NCBI RefSeq assembly: GCF_002077175.1
Contig: NZ_CP014943.1
Location: 3,038,001-3,102,000, forward strand
Reading direction: 5' to 3'
Length of the DNA stretch: 64,000 nucleotides
From: Colwellia sp. PAMC 21821
GTDB lineage: Bacteria; Pseudomonadota; Gammaproteobacteria; Enterobacterales; Alteromonadaceae
Below are positions 25,820 to 35,952 of this stretch, piece by piece (position 1 is the first letter of the stretch; each line of letters opens with the position of its first letter). Under the pieces are notes generated by a model. It saw nothing but the letters and a program-made list of their open reading frames with translations. It ran no database searches and was not told where the DNA came from. The position numbers were made by a program, and so were the translations under genes.

Positions 25820-26938
25820 ATGAATATATTTTATGACGAAAATATGCCGTTTGCAGCGGAGTTTTTTGCCGACTTAGGTAAGTTAACGGCGTTTTCTGGC
25901 CGCGCTTTGTCACCGACAGCGCTATGTGATGCTGACGTTTTATTAGTGCGCTCAATCACGAAAGTCAATGAAGCCTTGCTAAAGCAAAATAAAAACTTAC
26001 GCTTTGTTGGCACCGCGACTATTGGCGTTGATCATATAGATCAACAATATTTAGCGGATAGAAACGTTAACTTTCACTCAGCGCCTGGTTGTAATGCCGT
26101 TTCTGTCGCTGAGTATGTTCTTAGTGCCTTAGTTATATTGGCTGAACGATATTTAATTTCGTTATCAACTTTAACAGTTGGTATTGTTGGCGCAGGTAAT
26201 ACGGGTTCAAGGTTAAGTGAAAAATTAAGTGCTTTAAATATTAAGCATGTTTTATGTGATCCTTTGTTAGCTGATAACCCTGCGGATAAACGAGAGTTTG
26301 TTTCGCTTGAACAAGCGTTGAGTTGCGACGTAGTTTCACTGCACGTGCCATTAACCCGTAAGGGGGAACATGCCACGTATCATTTATTGAATGCTGAGCG
26401 ATTAGCGCAATTTAATGATAACCAAATACTCATTAACGCTTGTCGCGGTGAAGTTATCGATAATGCTGCATTGTTGAAAATGAAGCAGCAGGGACACCCA
26501 TTAAAGTTGGTTTTAGATGTTTGGGAGAACGAACCGAATATATTATTGGCTTTAATTTCGTATTGTGAAATTACCACGGCACACATTGCTGGTTATAGCT
26601 TAGAAGGAAAAGCTCGTGGCACAGAAATTTTGTATCGGGCATTATGCGAACAATTAGATATTTTACCCAACAAGCGTCTTGCTGACTTTTTGCCGGCATC
26701 TGCTATTGGTAAGGTTGAAATTAATCAAGCGTTTGACGAAATACTGCTAAACCAACTTGTAAAAATGGTTTACGATGTTAGGCGTGACGATGCAATTTTT
26801 CGTCAACAAATTAATGTTCAAGGATTTGACCATATACGTAAAACTTACCCGACTCGCCGGGAGTTTTCGTCAATAACGGTTAACTTGAATAATGCGTTGA
26901 GCTCAGATGCACCACATCAGCTTGGCTTTAATAAATAA
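25820..26938 (+). CDS. pdxB: Erythronate-4-phosphate dehydrogenase
   Basis: 372 residues, the second enzyme of DXP-dependent pyridoxal phosphate synthesis, oxidising 4-phosphoerythronate. D-2-hydroxyacid dehydrogenase fold: NAD-binding TVGIVGAGNTGSRL (about residues 117-130); catalytic Arg in NACRGEVID, Glu in WENEPN and His in TAHIAGYSLEGKARGTE. The C-terminal PdxB dimerisation domain (about 285-372) is present and separates it from SerA-like enzymes. Followed by asd after 23 bp, the pdxB-usg order of enteric bacteria. Confidence 0.96.
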   Translation: MNIFYDENMPFAAEFFADLGKLTAFSGRALSPTALCDADVLLVRSITKVNEALLKQNKNLRFVGTATIGVDHIDQQYLADRNVNFHSAPGCNAVSVAEYVLSALVILAERYLISLSTLTVGIVGAGNTGSRLSEKLSALNIKHVLCDPLLADNPADKREFVSLEQALSCDVVSLHVPLTRKGEHATYHLLNAERLAQFNDNQILINACRGEVIDNAALLKMKQQGHPLKLVLDVWENEPNILLALISYCEITTAHIAGYSLEGKARGTEILYRALCEQLDILPNKRLADFLPASAIGKVEINQAFDEILLNQLVKMVYDVRRDDAIFRQQINVQGFDHIRKTYPTRREFSSITVNLNNALSSDAPHQLGFNK

Positions 26939-26961
26939 ACTGGATAAAAAGAGAGAGGATC

Positions 26962-27987
26962 ATGGCACAGAAATTTGATGTTTGCGTACTAGGTGCAACG
27001 GGTTTAGTTGGTAAAACAATTATTGAAATATTAGAACAGCGTGATTTTCCTATTAATAAATTATATCCACTAGCCAGTGCACGTTCGGCAGGTGAATTTA
27101 TTGACTTTAATGGTGAGAGCATAGAAGTTTTAGATGCTGACAATTTTGATTGGAGCCAAGCACAAATAGGTTTCTTTTCAGCAGGTGGTGCTACCTCAGC
27201 TAAATATGCGCCGATTGCCGGTGACGCGGGTTGTATTGTTATTGATAATACCTCTGAGTTTCGTTACGACGCCGATATTCCATTAGTGGTTCCAGAAGTA
27301 AACCCAGAAGCGCTAGCTGAATACCGTAATCGCAACATTATTGCTAACCCAAATTGTTCAACGATTCAAATGATGGTGGCTTTAAAACCTATCTATGATG
27401 CCGTAGGTATTTCGCGCGTTAACGTTTGCACCTATCAGTCAGTCTCTGGCGGTGGTAAAGCAGCGATGGACGAATTAGCGAAACAAACTGCAGATTTATT
27501 ATCTGGCAAGCCTGTTGAGTCGAAAAACTTCTCTCGTCAAATTGCTTTCAATGTTATTCCACAAATTGATGTATTTCTTGAAAATGGTTACACCAAAGAA
27601 GAAATGAAAATGGTTTGGGAAACACAAAAAATTCTTGGCGATGACAGTGTAATGGTTAACCCTACCGCTGTGCGTGTACCGGTATTTTTTGGCCATGGTG
27701 AATCATTGCATATTGAAACCAACTCTCCTATTTCTGCTGAAGAAGTAAAAGCGTTGTTAAGCAAAGCACCCGGTATAGTGGTTTGTCATAATGATGAAGA
27801 CTTTCCAACACAAATTACTGATGCTAGCGGCAAAGACGAAACTTTTGTTGGTCGTATCCGTGAAGATATTAGCCATAATAATGGTATTAATATGTGGATT
27901 GTTGCTGATAACGTTCGAAAGGGCGCCGCGACAAACAGCGTTCAAATTGCTGAGTTATTAATCAAAGATCATCTTAGCGAGTATTAA
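26962..27987 (+). CDS. asd: Aspartate-semialdehyde dehydrogenase
   Basis: 341 residues. Reduces aspartyl phosphate to aspartate semialdehyde for lysine, methionine, threonine and diaminopimelate synthesis. NADP-binding VLGATGLVGKT at the N-terminus; catalytic Cys in NPNCSTIQ (about residue 131); substrate-binding SVSGGGKAAMDEL; His in FFGHGESLHIE. These active-site residues are all present, so this is an active Asd rather than the inactive Usg paralogue that occupies the same place in E. coli. A GAGAGGA site precedes ATG. The gene ends in a strong terminator. Confidence 0.95.
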   Translation: MAQKFDVCVLGATGLVGKTIIEILEQRDFPINKLYPLASARSAGEFIDFNGESIEVLDADNFDWSQAQIGFFSAGGATSAKYAPIAGDAGCIVIDNTSEFRYDADIPLVVPEVNPEALAEYRNRNIIANPNCSTIQMMVALKPIYDAVGISRVNVCTYQSVSGGGKAAMDELAKQTADLLSGKPVESKNFSRQIAFNVIPQIDVFLENGYTKEEMKMVWETQKILGDDSVMVNPTAVRVPVFFGHGESLHIETNSPISAEEVKALLSKAPGIVVCHNDEDFPTQITDASGKDETFVGRIREDISHNNGINMWIVADNVRKGAATNSVQIAELLIKDHLSEY

Positions 27988-28022
27988 TAGTCGTTAAGTG
28001 ATAGATTTATTAAAGAAAAATG

Positions 28023-28056
28023 AAAACCCGTCGTTATAATAAGCGACGGGTTTTTT
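28023..28056 (+). terminator. asd terminator
   Basis: Stem AAAACCCGTCG/CGACGGGTTTT with a 10-nt loop and a T-run. Confidence 0.9.
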
Positions 28057-28253
28057 TGTTTTATTTAACTTATATTAAATTAAGGATAAGATAAGAGCAG
28101 CTGTATTAATTTGATAACATAGTAAAAAACTATCAGCATTTATCCAAGAACGTAGAAGCAATTATTAATAACTGGAATAATTTTTGCTTTACAAACTCCT
28201 GACTTGGGTCCGTCATTGTATTGGCGAATAATCATTATAAATAGGAAATTTTA

Positions 28254-31200
28254 ATGCAAAAATTGTTACGCCTGTGCCTATGGCAGGTACTTATCGTTAG
28301 CATTAGCTGTTTTAGTCTACCTATTTCTGCTGAAGACGGCGGCATACGTATTCGTGGCCCGAAATCGACAGATGCTTTTCCTTATGACCGTTATGGCCCA
28401 ATAACAGGTAAAGATACCTTATGGAATATTGCACTTAAAGTGCGACCAGATCCTCGCTTGTCTGTATACCAAGTCATGCAAGCCCTATATGAAAATAATC
28501 CAGAGTCTTTTAAAGATAACAATCTAAATCACATGATCAGTGGTCAGTACTTAAAGCTGCCACCTATAGATGTAATGCGAGCAATTAATCCTGATAACGC
28601 ACAACAAAAGTCACGTAGTGATGATAAAGCTTGGCAAAATAAAGTCGTAAAAGTCGTTAAAGTTGCGCCTAAAAAAGTACTGTTACCTGAAGAAGCCTCG
28701 GTAAATAAAAAAGATTTAGATGCTGCAAAATCTGAAATTAATGTTCAATTACAGGCCATAGACAGCACTCAACAGCAAAGATTAGCTACCATTCAAAATG
28801 ACGTTTTAGACTCCATCGATGGGCTACAAAGCTTATTAAAAGAAAACGAAGCGTTACGTCAACGTCTTACCAGCTTTAATGACCAACTTGGTGTTATGCA
28901 GAGTGAAGTGGCTAAAAGCAAAGAAATTAAAATCCAGATGGACGATATGATTTCGCTGCAACAAGAGCTACTGACAAAAGCTGAAGCGAGAGAGCAAGCG
29001 TTATTATTAGAAAAACAGAAAGCCGATCTCGAAGAAGGCAATTTAATGTCGAGTTCATGGTTTGTTGCACTAATGGCAACATTACCCGCGATATTAGTCC
29101 TGTCCTTTTTGGCGATTTTATTTCGACGCAAAGCCAATAAAGATAATGACGAAAGTGTAGCGCCGATCAAAAAAGAACAAGTTGTTGAAGCCGAAGCGAA
29201 ACCGAAAAGTGAACCAATACCAGAAAGTTCAGATAGTGAATTAATATTAGGGGATGATTTAGATTCACTTGATGATGAACTTTCTCTGGATGATGAATTA
29301 TCTCTAGATTTATCAGAGAACGATGAAGAGCACGATGATTTGTTTTCTGACGATTTAGATTCACTTGATGATGACATAATTCAGCTGGATGATGATTTAG
29401 ACGACTTGGGTGAACTTGAAGATCTGAGTTTAGATGATGATTCTGAAACGATTTCTTTAGACGATGACATTATCGAAGGTGAAGCTTTAGAAGGCGGTCA
29501 GTTAGAGCAAAGTGATTTAGATTCTTTATTTGCCGGACTAGAAGATGAGTTTAGTCCAGATGATGATACCACTTTTGATTCAGACCAAGTTGACCAAAGT
29601 GAATTAGGTGACATATTACCGGAAGACTCTGAAAGTAAACCGTCAGACAGTGAAGAATCAAAAGCTCAAAGTGAGTCAGATGATATTGATGCTTTATTAG
29701 ACGCTGCTGATGAGTCAGATGATATCCCTGTTGAAGATAATATTAGTGAGGTGGCTGAACCTTATGATATGGATGCTTTGTTGGATGCCGTCAGTGAAGC
29801 AAAAGATGCCTCAATCACCGAAGATACCCAAGAAATATCAGATCCAGACGATATCGATGACTTATTAGATTCTATAAATGGTCAAAGTGATACCGCAACG
29901 GATAAAGATATATCAGATTCAATAGCAGAAGATGACAAAGATATATCTGATCCAGATGATATCGATAACTTATTAGATGCTATAAATGGTCAAAGTGATA
30001 CCGCAACGGATAAAGATACATCAGATGCAATAGCAGAAGATGACAAAGATATATCTGATCCAGATGATATCGATGACTTATTAGATTCTATAAATGGTCA
30101 AAGTGATCCCGCAACGGATAAAGACACATCTGATGCAATAGTAGAAGATGAAACAGATATATCAGATCCAGACGATATAGATGACTTATTAGATGCTATA
30201 AATGGTCAAAGTGATACGGAAGCTGATAATGCCTCATCAGATGAAGCAGCAGAAGATGCCAATGACATTGTAGAACCCGATGACATTGACGCCCTGTTAG
30301 AGTCGATAAATGATGACGAAGATGAAGCATTAGCAGACACCAATGAAATAGCCGATCCCGATGACATCGACGCCCTGTTAGCGTCGATAAATGATGACGA
30401 AGCTGCATCAGCTGATAAAGATACCAGTGATATAGCTGTTCCCGATGACATTGATGCCCTGTTAGAGTCGATAAATGAAGACGAAGTTGCGATAGCAGAT
30501 GAAGACACCAGTGACATGGCTGAACCTGATGACATTGACGCGCTGTTAGAGTCTATAAATGATGAAGAAGATGCAATAGCAGATGAAGATGCATTAGCAG
30601 ACACCAATGACATAGGCGCTCCCGATGACATTGATGCGCTGTTAGAGTCTATAAATGATGAAGACGATGCAATAGCAGACACCAATGACATAGCCGACCC
30701 CGATGACATTGACGCCCTGTTAGAGTCGATAAATGATGAAGAAGATGAATTAGCAGTTCAAGATTCAGCTATAGAAGATAAAGGAAGTACAGACACTCCA
30801 GAAGCTTCTGAAGCAGTATCAGATCCTGATGATATAAACGCATCAACAGCAAAAACCGATCAAGTTGATACGCTGGAAAGTGAGGTTATTAGCAATGATG
30901 ACATGGCAACACCAGAAACACCTGATAATGAAAATACCGATCTTATAAATAATTTTACAGATGAATATGTACAATCATTTATAGATACGGACTTAAGTCA
31001 GTTACCTAATGACAGTGTTGATGACAGTATTGATGGTCGTGTTGACGAGAGTTTGGAAGAGCTTGATACTCCTGCGCTAGATGAAAATTTACCCGAAGAG
31101 CCAGAGGACGAAAATTCAAGCGGCAGTAGTGAAGAAATTTCAGATGACTTTGATATCGATGCGTTGATTGACGAAGTAAACCATTCACCAGAAGCTAGTG

Positions 31201-32015
31201 ATGAGCCTCTTGAAGTTGGTGATGATATTCTTGACACTGAATTACTTGATAGTGAGCTGCTGAGTGAAGATACTGGCAACTTAACACAAGAGCCTGACTC
31301 TGAGAATATCGATGAAGAAACGTTACAAGCACTATCAGGTGATTTTGACGAATCAACGTTAGCAAATTTGTTGAATGACGAAAAAGATGCTGATGACATG
31401 GTGGAATTATCTCCCGATTTTACTGACCGCAATGTACTGGCTGATTTACTCGCTGACGATGATAGTCATGCGCAAAGTAATGTTGAAAAAAATGTTGCGA
31501 GTAATGCTGAAGAAGTCGATGGTATGAAAGAACTTGATAATTTAGATTTCGATGACTTATTAGCAAATATTGAAGAAGAGAGTAGTCAATCAGATAGTGA
31601 TGAGTTCGAATTTAACGAAGACTTTGAAATAGGTGATGACTTTGATCTCGATACCGATGAGGAAGACTTTGAACCCGAAGGAAATGATTCGGCTAAAGCA
31701 AGTGAGAAAAAAGATTTTATTTCCGTAGATTCTTTATTATCAGATAGTCTATTAGACGGAAAGCCAACAGAACCTTATGAAAAAATGAATATCGATGTTG
31801 GCCTGAGTGAGTTTCCTGAGTTTTCAGGTAATATCACTGAAGATGATGTTGACGATGACGACAATGGTATCGCGGCAAAATTAGATTTGGCAAAGGTTTA
31901 TATTGAGATTGGCGACCATGACAACGCAGAAGTCATTTTACTCGATGTAATAAAGCTGGGAGATGCACAACAACAATTTGATGCTCAGCAATTATTAGAT
32001 AACCTAAAAGACTAA
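28254..32015 (+). CDS. fimV: FimV-family inner-membrane scaffold protein
   Basis: 1253 residues. Signal peptide (1-26), periplasmic LysM-like peptidoglycan-binding region (about 50-105: GKDTLWNIALKVRPD, MISGQYLKLPP), a coiled coil (155-255), one membrane helix (about 266-290), then a very long acidic cytoplasmic domain rich in Asp, Glu and Ser, and a C-terminal FimV/TPR-like domain (AKLDLAKVYIEIGDHDNAEVILLDVI, about 1203-1253). FimV/TspA proteins organise cell poles and support type IV pili, motility and secretion. The acidic part holds two families of tandem repeats. It lies between asd and truA, as in Pseudomonas and Shewanella. Confidence 0.93.
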   Translation: MQKLLRLCLWQVLIVSISCFSLPISAEDGGIRIRGPKSTDAFPYDRYGPITGKDTLWNIALKVRPDPRLSVYQVMQALYENNPESFKDNNLNHMISGQYLKLPPIDVMRAINPDNAQQKSRSDDKAWQNKVVKVVKVAPKKVLLPEEASVNKKDLDAAKSEINVQLQAIDSTQQQRLATIQNDVLDSIDGLQSLLKENEALRQRLTSFNDQLGVMQSEVAKSKEIKIQMDDMISLQQELLTKAEAREQALLLEKQKADLEEGNLMSSSWFVALMATLPAILVLSFLAILFRRKANKDNDESVAPIKKEQVVEAEAKPKSEPIPESSDSELILGDDLDSLDDELSLDDELSLDLSENDEEHDDLFSDDLDSLDDDIIQLDDDLDDLGELEDLSLDDDSETISLDDDIIEGEALEGGQLEQSDLDSLFAGLEDEFSPDDDTTFDSDQVDQSELGDILPEDSESKPSDSEESKAQSESDDIDALLDAADESDDIPVEDNISEVAEPYDMDALLDAVSEAKDASITEDTQEISDPDDIDDLLDSINGQSDTATDKDISDSIAEDDKDISDPDDIDNLLDAINGQSDTATDKDTSDAIAEDDKDISDPDDIDDLLDSINGQSDPATDKDTSDAIVEDETDISDPDDIDDLLDAINGQSDTEADNASSDEAAEDANDIVEPDDIDALLESINDDEDEALADTNEIADPDDIDALLASINDDEAASADKDTSDIAVPDDIDALLESINEDEVAIADEDTSDMAEPDDIDALLESINDEEDAIADEDALADTNDIGAPDDIDALLESINDEDDAIADTNDIADPDDIDALLESINDEEDELAVQDSAIEDKGSTDTPEASEAVSDPDDINASTAKTDQVDTLESEVISNDDMATPETPDNENTDLINNFTDEYVQSFIDTDLSQLPNDSVDDSIDGRVDESLEELDTPALDENLPEEPEDENSSGSSEEISDDFDIDALIDEVNHSPEASDEPLEVGDDILDTELLDSELLSEDTGNLTQEPDSENIDEETLQALSGDFDESTLANLLNDEKDADDMVELSPDFTDRNVLADLLADDDSHAQSNVEKNVASNAEEVDGMKELDNLDFDDLLANIEEESSQSDSDEFEFNEDFEIGDDFDLDTDEEDFEPEGNDSAKASEKKDFISVDSLLSDSLLDGKPTEPYEKMNIDVGLSEFPEFSGNITEDDVDDDDNGIAAKLDLAKVYIEIGDHDNAEVILLDVIKLGDAQQQFDAQQLLDNLKD
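29839..30760 (+). repeat. In-frame tandem repeats in fimV
   Basis: Two protein repeat families. The first has four copies of about 33-35 residues centred on DPDDIDDLLDSINGQSD followed by a TDKD/DTSD linker (about 29842-30230); adjacent copies are nearly identical at DNA level, a sign of recent expansion. The second has seven shorter, more variable units centred on DDIDALLESINDDED (about 30270-30750). Long antisense ORFs here arise from the codon bias of the repeats. Confidence 0.85.
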
Positions 32016-32035
32016 TACGCTTTAGTATTTTGGAT

Positions 32036-32070
32036 TTAAAGGCTGCATTTTGCAGCCTTTATACTTTTTA
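32036..32070 (+). terminator. fimV terminator
   Basis: Stem TAAAGGCTGCA/TGCAGCCTTTA with a 3-nt loop followed by ATACTTTTTA. Confidence 0.7.
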
Positions 32071-32090
32071 ATTCTCACAAAGCATTGAAT

Positions 32091-32109
32091 ATACCAATTC
32101 GATTGGTAT
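32091..32109. repeat. 19-bp palindrome ATACCAATTCGATTGGTAT
   Basis: Perfect 9-bp arms ATACCAATT... around a central base. The arms equal the terminal sequence of the element at 21555-21813, so this may be two fused ends of such an element after internal deletion. It lies in the fimV-truA gap. Confidence 0.5.
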
Positions 32110-32158
32110 AACGCGTAAAATAATGGATAATGTCCTCACCTTAGCAATGGAGGATAAA

Positions 32159-32941
32159 ATGCGTTACGCTTTAGGCATAGAATACGATGGTAGTAACTAC
32201 TACGGTTGGCAAAGACAAAAGAATGTTATTAGCGTTCAAGAAATGGTAGAAAAGGCTTTATCAAAAATAGCCAATGAACCCATTGAAGTCGTCTGCGCAG
32301 GTAGAACCGATACTGGGGTTAATGCGACCAATCAGGTCATCCACTTTGAGACCGAAAAAGTCCGTAAAGATGTCGCTTGGACATTAGGGGTTAATACTAA
32401 TTTGCCGAAAGATATTGCGGTATCTTGGGTGAAAGAGGTTAATGATGACTTTCATGCTCGCTTTAGTGCAACCGCTAGACGGTATCGTTATATTATTAAT
32501 AATAATCGTTTACGGTCAGCAATTTTAAGCTCAGGTATTAGCTTTTGCCATTACCCACTTAATGAAAATTTAATGCACCAAGCAGCACAATATTTAGTGG
32601 GTCGACATGACTTTACTTCGTTTAGAACCGTGCATTGTCAGTCAAATTCTCCAACTCGTACCTTGCATTATTGTAATGTCTCCCGCCAAGGTGAGTTTGT
32701 TATTATTGATATAAAAGGCAATGCATTTTTACACCATATGGTGAGAAATATAGCTGGTAGCTTGATGAAAGTTGGTCAAGAACTGAAACCGGTTAGTTGG
32801 CTTAAAGAAGTATTAGAGGCAAAAAATCGTTGTGTTGCGGGTATTACTGCACCATCTGCGGGGCTATATTTTGTTGATGTTGATTACCCTGAAGCGTTTG
32901 GTATTCCAAAGCGTAGCCCAGGGCCATTATTTCTACTATAA
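32159..32941 (+). CDS. truA: tRNA pseudouridine synthase A
   Basis: 260 residues from ATG at 32159, selected because GGAGG lies at 32149-32153; an in-frame ATG at 32123 is unsupported. TruA makes pseudouridine at positions 38-40 of the anticodon stem. Catalytic Asp in the GRTDTGVNA motif (about residue 52); further motifs [26 protein letters not shown] and [11 protein letters not shown]. Length is normal. First of the truA-accD-folC-dedD-cvpA-purF series of E. coli, here lacking dedA. Confidence 0.97.
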   Translation: MRYALGIEYDGSNYYGWQRQKNVISVQEMVEKALSKIANEPIEVVCAGRTDTGVNATNQVIHFETEKVRKDVAWTLGVNTNLPKDIAVSWVKEVNDDFHARFSATARRYRYIINNNRLRSAILSSGISFCHYPLNENLMHQAAQYLVGRHDFTSFRTVHCQSNSPTRTLHYCNVSRQGEFVIIDIKGNAFLHHMVRNIAGSLMKVGQELKPVSWLKEVLEAKNRCVAGITAPSAGLYFVDVDYPEAFGIPKRSPGPLFLL

Positions 32942-33087
32942 TCAACAATAAGAAGAAAACAGACCAGTTTTTCCTATAATTGTGTAGGTGTTCTATGGTC
33001 TAATTCAGAGTATTAGACAAAATTTTATATTTAGTGGTTGTATTTTAAACAATTATTAAATTTTTCATGCATAGGCAAAAATACATT

Positions 33088-33945
33088 ATGAGCTGGATTG
33101 AAAAGATTCTCCCAAAAGCAAAAGCGACACAAAAAAGAAATATTCCGGAAGGTGTCTGGAGTAAATGTTCTAGCTGTAACGCGGTACTTTATAAAGTTGA
33201 GCTAGATCGACAGATGTCGGTTTGTCCAAAATGTGATCACCATATGCGTATTTCTGCACGCAAGCGCATTGATGGTTTTCTTGACCAAGGCGAGCGCGTA
33301 GAGCTAGGTGAAGAATTTGAAGCACAAGACATTCTCAAATTTAAAGATTCTAAACGCTATAAAGATCGAATTTCGGCAGCGCAAAAGAGTACCGGTGAAA
33401 AAGATGCCTTGGTTGTTATGCGAGGTGAATTGTGCGGGCAACCTATTGTTGTTGCAGCATTTGAATTCGGTTTCTTAGGTGGCTCAATGGCGTCTGTTGT
33501 TGGTGCTCGTTTTGTCAAAGGTGTTGAGTATTGTTTAGAGCATAACGTACCCTTTGTATGTTTCTCTGCCAGTGGCGGTGCCCGTATGCAAGAAGCATTA
33601 TTTTCATTAATGCAAATGGCCAAAACCAGTGCAGCCTTAGCAAAAATGAGTGAAAAAGGCCTACCTTATGTTTCAGTATTAACTGATCCTACTATGGGCG
33701 GCGTTTCTGCAAGTTTAGCTATGCTAGGCGATATTAATGTTGCAGAGCCTAAAGCTTTAATTGGTTTTGCTGGCCCACGCGTTATCGAACAAACAGTTCG
33801 TGAAAAACTGCCTGAAGGCTTTCAGCGTAGTGAGTTCTTAAAAGAGAAAGGTGCAATCGATATTATTGTCGATCGTCGCGAAATGCGCAGTACTTTAGCG
33901 AGAATGCTTGCTAAGTTTATGGGACAAGATAGCCCAGCAGCATAA
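33088..33945 (+). CDS. accD: Acetyl-CoA carboxylase carboxyltransferase beta subunit
   Basis: 285 residues from ATG at 33088 (MSWIEKI is the family start); the ORF extends seven codons upstream without a better site. With AccA it transfers carboxyl from biotin to acetyl-CoA, the first step of fatty acid synthesis. An N-terminal zinc ribbon ([10 protein letters not shown] ... CPKCDHHM, residues about 24-47) and the crotonase-like core ([45 protein letters not shown] in parts) are intact. folC starts 10 bp after its stop. Confidence 0.98.
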   Translation: MSWIEKILPKAKATQKRNIPEGVWSKCSSCNAVLYKVELDRQMSVCPKCDHHMRISARKRIDGFLDQGERVELGEEFEAQDILKFKDSKRYKDRISAAQKSTGEKDALVVMRGELCGQPIVVAAFEFGFLGGSMASVVGARFVKGVEYCLEHNVPFVCFSASGGARMQEALFSLMQMAKTSAALAKMSEKGLPYVSVLTDPTMGGVSASLAMLGDINVAEPKALIGFAGPRVIEQTVREKLPEGFQRSEFLKEKGAIDIIVDRREMRSTLARMLAKFMGQDSPAA

Positions 33946-33955
33946 CGGAAAATTC

Positions 33956-35230
33956 ATGTCAAAAATGATTAAAGGCCATTCAGTGAGAAACAATCTTACT
34001 GAATGGCTTTCTTATTTAGAAAACCTACATTCAGTCGAGATAGAACTTGGCTTGAAGCGTATTGCCGCTGTTGCGAAAAATCTCAGTATTGCGTTTCCCA
34101 CGTCGACAGTTATTACCGTTGCCGGCACTAATGGTAAAGGCACAACCTGTGCGTTTTTAGAAAATGCATTTTTGGCACAAAACTTAACCTGCTCTGTTTA
34201 TTCTTCTCCGCATATTGAGCGCTTTAATGAGCGTTTACGGCTTAATAAATGTGAAGTTAATGATGATGCATTGGTGAGCGCGTTTGAAACTATAGAAGGC
34301 GCACGTGGCGATATATCGCTAACTTACTACGAATACACAACGTTAGCCGCCTTACTTATTTTAACTGCTGAGCAACCTGACGTAATTATTCTGGAAGTCG
34401 GTTTAGGTGGTCGCTTAGATGCTACCAATATAATTGACGCTGATGTGGCTGTAATTACCACTATCGATCTTGACCATCAGTCATTCTTGGGGAATACGCG
34501 AGAAGCTATCGGTTTTGAAAAAGCCGGTATAATGCGAGCAAATAAAGCTGTTGTCGTTGGTGATACTAACCCACCGAGTTCATTAGCTGCGCACGCGACA
34601 GATATTGGCGCCAACCCGTATTATCGTGAGCAAAATTTTACCATCGAACAAGCTAATAATAATACCTGGCATTGGCGCAGTAGTGAAAATGCATTTTCAG
34701 CGCTTAATGGCTGTCAAGTACCACAAGATAATGTTGCCACTGCGATAATGGTGTTGCAGCTTTTAGCCGATAAACTCATGCTATCGCTAAATAGTGGGTT
34801 TCTTAATCAAATAATTGCTGAAACTAAAGTGGCGGGCCGAATGGAGAAGTTCAGCCTCGATTGTGATGTTATTTTAGATGTAGGGCATAACCCTCAAGCT
34901 GCGCGATATTTAGCGTCACAACTGCAGCAATTAAATTATCCTAAAGTACATGCTGTGCTAGGCATGCTCGCTGACAAAGATGCGAGTAATACCATTACAC
35001 CGCTGTTATCCGCTGTTTCTCATTGGTATGTTGGAACACTTAATGTTCCTAGAGGCCGCGAAGCAAAAAATATAGTAGAATCTACACAAATAGACGCGAC
35101 TAAGGTGAATTGCTTTGACAATGTCTCTCAGGCATTTAGAATGGCGAAACAGAATGCAAAAGCAACTGATCTTATTCTGGTTTTCGGATCTTTTTATACT
35201 GTTGCTGAAATAAGACGTTTGTTAGTTTAG
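33956..35230 (+). CDS. folC: Bifunctional folylpolyglutamate/dihydrofolate synthase
   Basis: 424 residues from ATG at 33956. Adds glutamate to dihydropteroate and to folates. Mur-ligase fold: P-loop AGTNGKGTTC (about residue 52), the Omega-loop SSPHIERFNERLRLN, LEVGLGGRLDATN, metal-binding DHQSFLG and the C-terminal lobe DVGHNPQAARYLA and FGSFYTVAE. The ORF could begin earlier inside accD but the start after CGGAAA at 33946 fits the family. It lies in the accD-folC-dedD operon. Confidence 0.96.
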   Translation: MSKMIKGHSVRNNLTEWLSYLENLHSVEIELGLKRIAAVAKNLSIAFPTSTVITVAGTNGKGTTCAFLENAFLAQNLTCSVYSSPHIERFNERLRLNKCEVNDDALVSAFETIEGARGDISLTYYEYTTLAALLILTAEQPDVIILEVGLGGRLDATNIIDADVAVITTIDLDHQSFLGNTREAIGFEKAGIMRANKAVVVGDTNPPSSLAAHATDIGANPYYREQNFTIEQANNNTWHWRSSENAFSALNGCQVPQDNVATAIMVLQLLADKLMLSLNSGFLNQIIAETKVAGRMEKFSLDCDVILDVGHNPQAARYLASQLQQLNYPKVHAVLGMLADKDASNTITPLLSAVSHWYVGTLNVPRGREAKNIVESTQIDATKVNCFDNVSQAFRMAKQNAKATDLILVFGSFYTVAEIRRLLV

Positions 35231-35248
35231 TTATGCTTGGAGTCTAAT

Positions 35249-35881
35249 TTGTCTACACCATTTCAAAATCGTTTAGTTGGTACCATTATTGTGGCAGCTA
35301 TCGCTATTATATTTTTGCCTGATGTACTTGATGGTGACAAAAAAACTTACCAAGATAATTTTGAGACGATACCTGGCACGCCTGAGGTAGACTTTCCACA
35401 AGCGAATAAAGACTTCCCAGAAGACAAACTGGCGAACTTGCCTGTAGCGCCTATTGCTGATGAGCTAGCACTTGACGATCAAAGTGTCATTGATGCATCA
35501 AAAGCACTCAAGGAAAAAGACGTTAATGTGTCAACGTTAACTAAAGAATCGTCTTTTTCAGCGCTAGACACCCCCACCCCGATAAAAAAATTGGTAGCTC
35601 AAACCGCAAAACAAACACCTAGTAAAGCGATTCCAGAACAAGCTTGGGTAATTCAATTAGGCAGTTTTCGTCATCAAAATAATGTTGATGAGTTGGTCAG
35701 CAAATTAAAAGAAGCAGGCTACACAGCCTTTACCAAGCCTATTAATACTAGAGCGGGCAAGTTGACTAAAGTTTTTATTGGACCTGAATTGATTAAATCC
35801 TCGTTGGAAGAAAAGCTACCTGCTTTGAAAAAGCTTACTAATGTTCAGGGGAAAATTGCTCGGTTTCACCCTGCTAAATAA
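35249..35881 (+). CDS. dedD: SPOR-domain cell division protein (DedD-like)
   Basis: 210 residues. TTG at 35249 is chosen: GGAG at 35239-35242 precedes it, and the resulting start MSTPFQNRLVGT matches the DedD N-terminus. One membrane helix (about 9-26) anchors it in the inner membrane with a Pro/Asp-rich periplasmic linker and a C-terminal SPOR domain (about 130-210: WVIQLGSFRHQNNVDELVSKL, KVFIGPEL). SPOR domains bind denuded glycan strands at the septum. It follows folC directly. Confidence 0.88.
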   Translation: MSTPFQNRLVGTIIVAAIAIIFLPDVLDGDKKTYQDNFETIPGTPEVDFPQANKDFPEDKLANLPVAPIADELALDDQSVIDASKALKEKDVNVSTLTKESSFSALDTPTPIKKLVAQTAKQTPSKAIPEQAWVIQLGSFRHQNNVDELVSKLKEAGYTAFTKPINTRAGKLTKVFIGPELIKSSLEEKLPALKKLTNVQGKIARFHPAK

Positions 35882-35952
35882 TAAAATTATTAGCAAATCC
35901 TAGCTGCCTTCTGGTAGAATGCGCGCCTCTAATCAATGAGAATATTCGATTT

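Noticed and set aside
28859..31432. Long antisense ORFs rich in Ser within fimV
   Set aside because: They are the complement of Asp/Glu/Ser-rich codons in the acidic repeats, not independent genes.
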